A DNA stretch of 21,334 bases from CAYXXN01 sp964469055. GTDB lineage: Bacteria > Acidobacteriota > Thermoanaerobaculia > Multivoradales > JAHEKO01. The position numbers and the translations under genes were made by a program. Within the stretch, counting starts at the first letter, position 1; every line of letters starts with the position of its first letter. This document shows positions 6,474 through 14,991 of the stretch, piece after piece. The stretch covers positions 1 to 21,334 of the forward strand of contig CAYXXN010000030.1 in assembly GCA_964469055.1 (NCBI GenBank), given 5' to 3'. Under the pieces are notes generated by a model. The model was given only the letters and a program-made list of their open reading frames with translations. It searched no databases and was not told the DNA's origin.

Positions 6474-8492
6474 ATGCGCCCCACCGCCCTCGAGCGCCTC
6501 CTCCACGGCACGCGTCACTTCCTCTGCGGCGACGCCGAGGAGTTGCTGCGCGTGCTGCCGGGCGCCGAGCTGCTCTTGCCTCACCCCCAGCGGATCTTCC
6601 TCGAGGACGAGCTGGCGACGCCCCTGGTCGGCTTCCCCGTCCTGGTCAGCGAGGGTACCGAGGCCTTTCGTCACGCCCTCGAGGAGTACGTGGACGCGGA
6701 GATCCGGGTCCAGCTCCAGATTCGGCGCGGCCGACCCGTCGAGCCGAAGCCTCGCGACCGCGCCTGGGAGATCTACGCCACGCTCTTGACTCGTATCACC
6801 GAGAACGCCGCCCGTTCCAGCTACAGCCGCCGCTACCCGAGCATCCTCTGGCTCCACCACTCGCAGGCGGTCGCGTCCTGCTTCCGGGAGCTGCCGCTGC
6901 GCGTGCGCCGCCTCGACCTCGAGTTCGGGCGGGGACAGGGCGATCGACTGAAGTACGAGCTGCTGGAGCGCTACCTCGACCGCGTGCTGGCTCTCACCTA
7001 CGACACGATCCATCGCGTTGCCGACGAGGCCGAGGAGTCGGAGAGCGAGCTCTTCCCCGACCTCCTCACGCGGATGCGCGACAACGTGCTCATCCTCACC
7101 GAGGAGCACGTCGGCCCGGACCTCGCGGAGCTCACCAGTTACTTTCGCGGCCACCTCGAGGTCGAGCCTTCCGGCTTCCGCGAGCAACTGGCGGCGCTCT
7201 CCGAGTGGCATCGGCGCGAGTGGGCGGGCAACGAGGTGCTGCGCGCCGCCGGCCGGCACCTGCTCGGCCAGCGGCCGGAGGGCGAGGCGGACGAGCTCTT
7301 GAAGCGGCCGGGGTACGCGAGCTTCTTGGCCGCGCTGCCCTCCTACCCCAACGAGCGCCTGCTGCCGCCGGACCGGGTGGCGCTCTGGGAGAGCCTCCTG
7401 CTGCGCCTCAAGGAGTTCGAGCTGCTGGCGGCACTGCGGCGTCAGGTCTACCCCGTACGCCGGGTCGACGACGGACTGGTCGGCGAGGCGCCCCGCCAGC
7501 GCCACGGCTGGGTGGCGCGGCCCCTGCGCCTCTCTCCCTCGACCCGGCCGATCGAGTTCACCAGCCCATGGATCGTCGACCCCCTGGTGAGCCGCTTCGG
7601 ACTGATCTACGACATCGCCGACTTCTCGGCCATCGTCTCGCTGCTGCGCTACGCGGGACGCCACGAGGAGGACCGCTCGTACCGCTCGATCTTCCTCTTC
7701 CAGCGTCGGATCAACCGGATGGCCGACTTCCATCGGCTGAAACTCGAGAAGTACCTGGGTGACGGCGCCTTGTACTCGGCGCGGCATCCCCGCCGGGTGC
7801 TGGCGGCGGCGATCCACCTGCAGCGCTTCTATCGGCGGGCGCTCCGCGAGCGTTTCCCCTTCGATCGGGGTTTGCGCATCGCCCTCAACTTCGGCCACTA
7901 CCGGCTGCTGCCCGTCGAGGAAGGCCTCGAGGAGCAGAGCCGCCGCTACGAGTTCTTCGGCCGCGGCATCATCGAGCTCTCGCGGCTGGTCAGCGGCAAA
8001 ACGGCGCACGCTCTCGAGGAGATCAAGACCTTCCTCTTGACGCTGGGTTACTCGGCGACCGAGGTGGACCGCTTCTTCGCCCCGCTCGCGGAGCGCCGTC
8101 TGGACCTGGTCGACGTCGTCGAGGAGGCCCGCGACTTCTACGCCTACATCAACAACAGCGGCACGCTGATCAACGAGGGCATCGTCGCCACCGATGCCTT
8201 CGTCGAGCAGCTCGCCGAGGTGGGTGTCGCCGACCTCGGGAGCGCACAGCTCGGCGAGCGCTCCTACGTGCATTTCACGATCGACGAGGGAAGCGGCAAG
8301 CTCGCCGTGGGCCTGCGGCGGCTCGGCGTCGCCCAGCTCAAGGGTCTCGCCAAGCAGACCGTCTACGAGATCACCGACGCGACCCAGTGGAGCGGCGCCG
8401 CCTTCGGCGCCGCTCCGGCCGACGACCTCCGAGAGGCCCTCGACCGCACGAGCGAGCGGCCCCTTGCCCGCCTCCAAGGCGAGGCCGGGTAG
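6474..8492 (+). CDS. Large protein with divergent class III nucleotidyl-cyclase domain
   Basis: A 672-residue soluble protein. Residues 1-360 are mostly helical and match no family I recognise. From about 370 to 635 a class III cyclase fold can be traced: GLIYDIADFS (first metal Asp, D380), LEKYLGDGALY (K426, second metal Asp D430), LRIALNFGHYRLLPV, YEFFGRGIIELSRL (E493, I500, R504), GTLINEGIVATDAFVEQL, and the closing LKGLAKQTVYEI. Measured against mycobacterial Rv1625c (D256, K296, D300, D365, N372, R376) the spacing fits, and the metal Asps, adenine-selecting Lys and transition-state Arg are kept, while Asp365 becomes Glu and Asn372 becomes Ile. About 50 residues (510-562) are inserted before the last strands. 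Activity is therefore uncertain. The ATG at 6474 is preferred because the upstream open frame is a shadow of pepA; no strong SD is visible. purC follows by 49 bases. Confidence 0.78.
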   Translation: MRPTALERLLHGTRHFLCGDAEELLRVLPGAELLLPHPQRIFLEDELATPLVGFPVLVSEGTEAFRHALEEYVDAEIRVQLQIRRGRPVEPKPRDRAWEIYATLLTRITENAARSSYSRRYPSILWLHHSQAVASCFRELPLRVRRLDLEFGRGQGDRLKYELLERYLDRVLALTYDTIHRVADEAEESESELFPDLLTRMRDNVLILTEEHVGPDLAELTSYFRGHLEVEPSGFREQLAALSEWHRREWAGNEVLRAAGRHLLGQRPEGEADELLKRPGYASFLAALPSYPNERLLPPDRVALWESLLLRLKEFELLAALRRQVYPVRRVDDGLVGEAPRQRHGWVARPLRLSPSTRPIEFTSPWIVDPLVSRFGLIYDIADFSAIVSLLRYAGRHEEDRSYRSIFLFQRRINRMADFHRLKLEKYLGDGALYSARHPRRVLAAAIHLQRFYRRALRERFPFDRGLRIALNFGHYRLLPVEEGLEEQSRRYEFFGRGIIELSRLVSGKTAHALEEIKTFLLTLGYSATEVDRFFAPLAERRLDLVDVVEEARDFYAYINNSGTLINEGIVATDAFVEQLAEVGVADLGSAQLGERSYVHFTIDEGSGKLAVGLRRLGVAQLKGLAKQTVYEITDATQWSGAAFGAAPADDLREALDRTSERPLARLQGEAG

Positions 8493-8541
8493 GAATGGCC
8501 CGCGGCGGCCGGCCCCTGGCGAGCGAGGAGAGCGCGAGCGC

Positions 8542-9435
8542 ATGAGCGACGTCGTTTGGCAAACCGAGCTCCCCGGCCTGCCGCCTCCCCGCCGCGGCAA
8601 GGTGCGGGACGTCTACGACCTGGGGCAAGAGCTCTTGATCGTGGCCTGCGACCGCATCTCGGCCTACGACCACGTGCTCTCCCCCGGCATCCCGGGCAAG
8701 GGGAAGGTCCTCTCGCAGCTCACCAACTTCTGGTTCGACGCCTTCGCGGACGAAGCGCCGAACCACCTCCTGGCGGTCGATCCGGCCGACTTCCCGGCAC
8801 GCCTGCAGCCCCATCGCGCACTCCTCCAGGGCCGGGCGGTGCTGGTGCGCAAGGCCGTGGTCGTCCCGTTCGAGTGCGTGGCTCGCGGTTATCTCGCGGG
8901 CAGCGGCTTCCGTGAGTATCGGGAAGGCCAGTCGGTCTGCGGCGTGCCCTTGCCGCCCGGGCTCGAGCGCGCCGCCCGCCTGCCCGAGCCGATCTTCACG
9001 CCGGCCACCAAGGCCGAGAGTGGCCACGACGAGAACGTGACCTTCGAGGTGGTGCGCGATGCCCTGGGCGAGACCCTGGCCGAGCACCTGCGCTCGACGA
9101 CCCTCACCCTTTACCGCCGCGGCGCCGAGCACGCCGCGCGGGGCGGCATCCTCCTCGCCGACACCAAGTTCGAGTTCGGCTCGTTGGACGGCGAGGTGCT
9201 CTTGATCGACGAGGTGCTGACCCCGGACTCCTCCCGCTTCTGGGACGAGGCGCAGTGGCGGCCGGGCACCGAGCCCGTCTCCTTCGACAAACAGTTCGTC
9301 CGCAACTGGCTCGACGAGTGCGGCTGGGACCACGAGGCGCCGCCCCCTCCCCTGCCGCCGGAAGTGGTCGAGGGGACCCTCCAGCGCTACCTGGAGGCCT
9401 TTCGGCGGATCACCGGGCGCGAGCCGGAAATCTAG
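8542..9435 (+). CDS. purC: Phosphoribosylaminoimidazole-succinocarboxamide synthase (SAICAR synthetase)
   Basis: A 297-residue protein. It joins aspartate to CAIR using ATP in de novo purine synthesis, in the cytoplasm. The ATP-binding start RGKVRDVYDLG is at 18-28, DRISAYDHVLSPGIPGKGK at 37-55, the second signature LADTKFEFG at 205-213, and the substrate-loop ESGHDENVTFE at 159-169. At about 297 residues it is the longer, eukaryote-like or yeast Ade1-like form rather than the roughly 240-residue E. coli form. The ATG at 8542 follows GAGGAG about twelve bases upstream, a slightly long spacing, and gives the usual start; the longer open frame shadows the cyclase gene. It lies 49 bases after the cyclase-like gene and converges on dnaB with a seven-base gap. 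Confidence 0.97.
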   Translation: MSDVVWQTELPGLPPPRRGKVRDVYDLGQELLIVACDRISAYDHVLSPGIPGKGKVLSQLTNFWFDAFADEAPNHLLAVDPADFPARLQPHRALLQGRAVLVRKAVVVPFECVARGYLAGSGFREYREGQSVCGVPLPPGLERAARLPEPIFTPATKAESGHDENVTFEVVRDALGETLAEHLRSTTLTLYRRGAEHAARGGILLADTKFEFGSLDGEVLLIDEVLTPDSSRFWDEAQWRPGTEPVSFDKQFVRNWLDECGWDHEAPPPPLPPEVVEGTLQRYLEAFRRITGREPEI

Positions 9436-9442
9436 CGACGCC

Positions 9443-10810
9443 CTAGAACGGCGCGCTGGCGGCCGGGCCGACTTCGGGGCTGCGGTTGCAGAACTTGGCC
9501 ATCTCGCCCAGGAAGACGAGGCGCACGATGCCGGTCGGGCCGTTGCGGTGCTTGGCGATGATCAGGTCGGCCTCGCCCTTGGCCTCCGGGTCCTCGGGGC
9601 TGTACATCTCCTCGCGGTAGATGAACATCACCAGGTCGGCGTCCTGCTCGATCGAGCCCGACTCGCGCAGGTCGGCGAGCTGTGGCCGGTGGTCCTTGCC
9701 GCGCCGCTCGGGCTGCCGCGAGAGCTGCGAGAGCGCGATCACCGGGATCTCGAGCTCCTTGGCGAGCTGCTTCAAGTGGCGGGTGATGGCGGCGATCTCG
9801 AGGTTGCGGTTCTCGTAGCGGCCGCCGGCCTGCATGAGCTGCAGGTAGTCGACGACCAACAGGTCGAGGCCACGCTCGGCCTTCAGCCGCCGCGCCCGGG
9901 AGGACACCTCCAGCAGAGTCGGGCTCGCGGAGTCGTCGACGTAGAGCGGCGAGGACTCGGTGTTGACCGCCTGCACGGTCTTCATCACCTTGTGCCACTG
10001 CGTCTGGGAGAGGTGCCCCTGACGGAGCTGGCGGAAGGCGACGTTCGACTCGGAGGCGAGGATTCGCATGCCGAGCTCCTGCTGCCCCATCTCGAGCGAG
10101 AAGACCGCCACCGACTTGCGCTCGCGCAGGGCGATGTGCTGCGCGATGTTCAAGGCGAAGCTCGTCTTGCCCATGCCCGGTCGCCCGGCGATGATGATCA
10201 GGTTGCCGGGGGTGAGCCCCAAGACCAGGCTGTCGAGGTCGAGGAAGCCGGTCGGCAGGCCCCTGGCCAGGCGCTCGGGCTTCTCCTCGAGGTCTTCGAG
10301 CGTCGTCTTGAAGATCTCCTCGAGCGAGACGAAGCCGCGGCGGATCGCCTCCTCCCCCAGCTCGAGGACCACCCGCTCGGCGCGGCCGAGAGCCTCCGCC
10401 GCCTCCACCCCACCATCCAGCGACAGGCGGGCGATCTCGCCGCAGGCGGCGATCAGCCGACGCCGCACCGAGCGCTCCTTCACCAGGTCGACGTAGACGT
10501 CGAGCCGCCCCAAGTCCGGCAGGTCGAGGTCGAGGCCGGCGAGGTAGGCGAGGCCCCCCACCGTCTCGAGCTGGCTCTGCTGCTCGAGACGGGCCTGTAG
10601 CGTGCGCAGGTCGATCGCGTGCCCACCGTCCTGGACGTCGAGCATGGCCCGATACAGCAGGCGGTGTCGTTCCGAGTAGAAGTCGTCGAGGGTCAACCGC
10701 TCGGCGAGCGAGGGCAGGCGCTCGGGGTCGAGCAGCACCGCCGCCAACACGGCGCGCTCCGACTCCTCACTGTGAGGGAGCGACTTGGCCGTCTGCAGCG
10801 TCTCGATCAT
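9443..10810 (-). CDS. dnaB: Replicative DNA helicase DnaB
   Basis: A 455-residue protein of normal length. The N-terminal DnaG-interacting domain covers about 10-115 (PHSEESERAVLAAVLLDPE), a linker follows to 175, and the RecA-like helicase domain covers 185-440. Walker A GRPGMGKT is at 209-216, VFSLEM with catalytic E240 at 236-241, Walker B LLVVDYLQLM at 317-326, and the arginine-finger segment KHRNGPTG at 420-427. A hexamer of this protein unwinds DNA at the replication fork. The ATG at 10810 gives MIETLQTAKSLPHSEESE, a usual start; a longer open frame running back through ychF is a shadow. No intein or insertion is present. It follows ychF by 23 bases on the same strand and is probably co-transcribed with it. 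Confidence 0.97.
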   Translation of the reverse strand: MIETLQTAKSLPHSEESERAVLAAVLLDPERLPSLAERLTLDDFYSERHRLLYRAMLDVQDGGHAIDLRTLQARLEQQSQLETVGGLAYLAGLDLDLPDLGRLDVYVDLVKERSVRRRLIAACGEIARLSLDGGVEAAEALGRAERVVLELGEEAIRRGFVSLEEIFKTTLEDLEEKPERLARGLPTGFLDLDSLVLGLTPGNLIIIAGRPGMGKTSFALNIAQHIALRERKSVAVFSLEMGQQELGMRILASESNVAFRQLRQGHLSQTQWHKVMKTVQAVNTESSPLYVDDSASPTLLEVSSRARRLKAERGLDLLVVDYLQLMQAGGRYENRNLEIAAITRHLKQLAKELEIPVIALSQLSRQPERRGKDHRPQLADLRESGSIEQDADLVMFIYREEMYSPEDPEAKGEADLIIAKHRNGPTGIVRLVFLGEMAKFCNRSPEVGPAASAPF

Positions 10811-10833
10811 CGTCTGTGGTGGAGGACCCGATC

Positions 10834-11910
<1,077 letters not shown>

Positions 11911-11977
11911 GAAGGGGTTCTCCTGGGGGCCGGCCGGCGCGAGCCGCCGGGGCGCGGATGGTAGCAGCCGCCGGGTG

Positions 11978-11983
11978 TATAAT
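11978..11983 (+). promoter_or_regulatory. Consensus -10 element (TATAAT) upstream of the PilZ gene
   Basis: A perfect TATAAT occurs in otherwise very GC-rich sequence, 50 bases before the PilZ start. No good -35 is found 16-18 bases upstream (the region reads like CGGATG), so the promoter may depend on an activator or on another sigma contact. Transcription would begin near 11990, before the palindrome at 12009-12025. Confidence 0.5.
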
Positions 11984-12008
11984 TACCGGCAACCCATGGA
12001 CCGTTCGG

Positions 12009-12025
12009 TCGGCGCCAGGCGCCGA
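12009..12025 (+). promoter_or_regulatory. Perfect 17-base palindrome before the PilZ start codon
   Basis: TCGGCGCCAGGCGCCGA has perfect eight-base arms around one central A. As DNA it could bind a dimeric regulator downstream of the -10; as RNA it would fold into a seven-pair stem with a CAG loop ending eight bases before the ATG, which lacks a visible Shine-Dalgarno. Either way it is placed to control the PilZ-corA unit. The palindrome is seen; its role is inferred. Confidence 0.45.
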
Positions 12026-12033
12026 TCTCTGGC

Positions 12034-12366
12034 ATGAGCAACGCTCCCGGCACCCGCCGCAGCCCGCGTCATCCGGCGTACCACTTGGTCAGCTTCTCCC
12101 GCACCCGGTTCGGCGAGTTGGTCGAGCCGCTCGTTCACCTGGCGCGCACCCTCGACGTCTCGGTCGGCGGCGCGGGCCTGGAGACCGACAGCCCCCTGCA
12201 GGCGGGTGACCGATTGACCCTGCAGATCGCGGTCGCCAACCAGATTGTCGATTTGACGGCGACGGTCGTCCACGTGCGGCCGGTCCACGACGACCTCTAC
12301 GCCACGGGCATCGAGTTCGATCCGCTGACCGACGAAGGGCGCGCCGCCCTGCTCGGCTCGGACTAG
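12034..12366 (+). CDS. Single-domain PilZ protein (probable cyclic-di-GMP receptor)
   Basis: A 110-residue protein consisting almost entirely of a PilZ domain. The two c-di-GMP-binding motifs are both present: RxxxR as R8-RSP-R12 near the N-terminus, and DxSxxG as D41VSVGG46, followed by the beta-barrel segment GAGLETDSPLQAGDRLTLQI and a C-terminal ATGIEFDPLTDEGRAAL. Stand-alone PilZ proteins act as adaptors that change partner behaviour when the dinucleotide binds. The start ATG at 12034 lies eight bases after a palindrome and has no clear SD. corA begins 18 bases after the stop, so the two are probably one transcript, and an HD-GYP gene is next on the other strand. Confidence 0.88.
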   Translation: MSNAPGTRRSPRHPAYHLVSFSRTRFGELVEPLVHLARTLDVSVGGAGLETDSPLQAGDRLTLQIAVANQIVDLTATVVHVRPVHDDLYATGIEFDPLTDEGRAALLGSD

Positions 12367-12384
12367 GACCCGGCGGCCCGCCGG

Positions 12385-13480
<1,096 letters not shown>

Positions 13481-13488
<8 letters not shown>

Positions 13489-14230
13489 CGACGAGACGCG
13501 GGAACGGCTCCAGGCGGTCGGCGATCGGTGCCAGGTCGCGGGCCGCCGGATCGAGCTCGACGAAGCAGTCGACCACCAGGGGGTCGAACTGCGCGCCGGC
13601 GCCGTGGCGGAGGACCGCCAAGGCGCTCTCCTCGTCGAGGCACAGCCGGTAGCTGCGCTCGCGGCGCAGGGCGTCCCAGACATCGACCACGGCGACGATG
13701 CGGGCCGCCCAGGGGATGTCTTCGCCCGCCAAAGCGCTCGGATACCCGGCTCCGTTCCACCACTCGTGGTGGTGGAAGGCGACCTCGGTCGCGAGATCGA
13801 GCTCGGGCAATCCCGTGGCGTCGAGCAGGCGGGCTCCGATCTCGACGTGCCCCTCGACGAGCTGCCGTTCGGCCGCCGTGAGCGCTCCCGGCTTGGCGAG
13901 CACCGCCGGGGGCACCGCCACCTTGCCGATGTCGTGCAACAGTCCGGCGAGCGCCAGGCGATCCAGGCCCGGGCCGCACCAGCCCAGAGCCCGGCCGAGG
14001 GAGAGCACGACGCGGCCGCAGGCCGCCAGGTGCTCGGCGGTCTCGGCGTGGGCGCTGGTCAAGTCGGAGGCCAGCTCCAGGGTGGCGCCGGCAACGGCTC
14101 TGCCCGGCGCCAGCAGGCCCAGCACCTCCCGCCATTCGGCGAGGACCCCCTCCTCCCGACGGCCGCCCTGCCGCCCAAGGCGGGGGAGGGCGGTGGGGCG
14201 ACCGGTCGGAAGGTGCGAGCTCCGAAGCAT
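13481..14230 (-). CDS. HD-GYP-domain protein (probable cyclic-di-GMP phosphodiesterase)
   Basis: A 249-residue protein whose residues 55-235 match the HD-GYP domain. Visible motifs are H67 in AEHLAACGRVV, LLHDIGKVAVPP (H99-D100, K103), EGHVEIGARLL (H128), FHHHEWWNGAGYP (His 153-155, GYP 162-164), ARIVAVVDVWDAL (D183) and FDPLVVDCF. HD-GYP enzymes hydrolyse c-di-GMP to GMP with a bi- or trinuclear metal centre. There is no receiver or other sensor domain. The usual DG of HHExxDGxGYP is NG here, and RPYR is RSYR. The ATG at 14230 lacks a clear SD, and residues 1-28 are Arg/Pro-rich and encoded over a strong hairpin, so the true start may be later (for example GTG at codon 36). It is divergent from tetR and overlaps corA tail to tail by eight bases. 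Confidence 0.88.
14163..14193 (-). repeat. Nested inverted repeat in the 5' part of the HD-GYP gene
   Basis: Outer arms CCGCCCT (14163-14169) and AGGGCGG (14187-14193) enclose inner arms CCGCC (14171-14175) and GGCGG (14179-14183) around a CAA loop. The stem would form about 37 bases into the annotated coding sequence, or in the leader if translation starts later. It may limit translation; no poly-T tract follows, so it is not a standard terminator. Confidence 0.4.
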
Positions 14231-14259
14231 CGGATCTCAGGAGGTTCGTGCAGCGGCAA

Positions 14260-14287
14260 GCTATGTCAATTCGTCATCTACTGTCAA
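14260..14287 (-). promoter_or_regulatory. Candidate promoter for the HD-GYP gene
   Basis: Reading the minus strand, a perfect TTGACA lies at 14287-14282, and CATAGC at 14265-14260 is a weak -10 with 16-base spacing. A second TTGACA copy occurs at 14269-14264 with no -10 behind it. The first hexamer overlaps the left arm of the palindrome at 14283-14303. The -35 is exact, the -10 is poor. Confidence 0.35.
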
Positions 14288-14303
14288 GTTGCGTGCAACT
14301 GAC
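14283..14303 (+). promoter_or_regulatory. Probable TetR-type operator between divergent genes
   Basis: Arms GTCA-A-GTTGC and GCAACTGAC flank a central GT; they are exact reverse complements except for one extra A in the left arm. The core AGTTGC-GT-GCAACT is perfect. Size, near-palindromic form and position between tetR and a divergent gene are typical of TetR-family operators. It overlaps the candidate -35 elements on both strands, so one bound dimer could block both promoters. The tie to this regulator is inference. Confidence 0.55.
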
Positions 14304-14317
14304 GGTTGGACTAGGCT
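14289..14317 (+). promoter_or_regulatory. Candidate promoter for the tetR gene
   Basis: TTGCGT at 14289-14294 and TAGGCT at 14312-14317 are spaced by 17 bases, with the most conserved -10 positions (T1, A2, T6) kept. The -35 lies inside the palindrome at 14283-14303, which would fit autorepression. Confidence 0.4.
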
Positions 14318-14359
14318 GGACGACACGGCGGCCGACGCCTCCCCGGCGGGCGGCCGGCG

Positions 14360-14974
14360 ATGGCGATGGCACTCCCCTCCCCCACCCGGCGCCAGCGACG
14401 GCGGCTGCGCACCCAGAGCGACATCGCCGGTCTCGCCCTCGACCTCTTCGTGAACGAGGGCTACGCCGCCACCAGCGTCGAGGCGATCGCCGAGCGGGCT
14501 CTGATCTCGCCGCGCACCTTCTATCGCTACTTCCCGGCCAAGGAGGAGGTGGTCTTCCACGGCCTGCCGGGCTCGGACGCCGAGCTGGCGCAGCTGCTGC
14601 GCGACCTCTCCGACGTGCCGCTCTACCAGGCCCTGCTCCAGGCGGCGCTCTTCCTCGCCCAGCGCATCGAGGCCGATGCGGCGAACCTGCGACGCCTGGC
14701 GCTGATCGCCGAGGAGCCGCAGCTCTTCGCCCGCGGCGCGCGCCGGGAGCGCGACCAGGAGCGCCTCTTCGCCGAGGCGATCGGCGAGCGCCTCTCCGCC
14801 GGCAACCGGCGCCGACAAGTGGCCCGCACCCTGGCGGGAGCCGTTCTCGGCGCGCTCGGCGCGGCCGTCCGCCGCTGGGTGGTTGAGGGTGGCCGCCAGC
14901 GCCTCACCCGCTGGGTGAGCGAGGGGCTAGAGGTGCTGCGCCCGGCCGTCGAGGCGGCCGCGCGGCGGCACTAG
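14360..14974 (+). CDS. TetR-family transcriptional regulator
   Basis: A 204-residue protein. The N-terminal DNA-binding domain covers about 17-66: IAGLALDLFVNEGYAATSVEAIAERALISPRTFYRYFPAKEEV has the full TetR helix-turn-helix pattern, with recognition helix around SPRTFYRYF (50-58). The basic run RRQRRRLR (10-17) precedes it. The C-terminal helical ligand domain (70-200) is not assignable to a subfamily. TetR proteins are dimeric repressors released by small ligands. ATG codons at 14360 and 14366 are both possible; neither has a clear SD. The gene is 17 bases before the AlkP/sulfatase-family gene, so the two are probably co-transcribed, and is divergent from the HD-GYP gene with a palindrome between them. 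Likely targets are its own operon and perhaps the HD-GYP gene. Confidence 0.93.
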   Translation: MAMALPSPTRRQRRRLRTQSDIAGLALDLFVNEGYAATSVEAIAERALISPRTFYRYFPAKEEVVFHGLPGSDAELAQLLRDLSDVPLYQALLQAALFLAQRIEADAANLRRLALIAEEPQLFARGARRERDQERLFAEAIGERLSAGNRRRQVARTLAGAVLGALGAAVRRWVVEGGRQRLTRWVSEGLEVLRPAVEAAARRH

Positions 14975-14991
14975 ATCGGGGAGGCCGACCC

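Noticed and set aside
5223..8600. Very long open frame on the minus strand (over 1,100 codons) opposite the cyclase-like gene and into pepA
   Set aside because: It is a high-GC shadow: the part opposite the cyclase gene mirrors its codons, the rest is Arg/Gly-rich out-of-frame pepA, and the real genes there have full family motifs.
14239..14250. AGGAGG followed after three bases by GTG on the plus strand
   Set aside because: It looks like a good ribosome site, but the frame from this GTG runs into an Arg/Pro-rich shadow of tetR, and it lies upstream of the likely tetR promoter.
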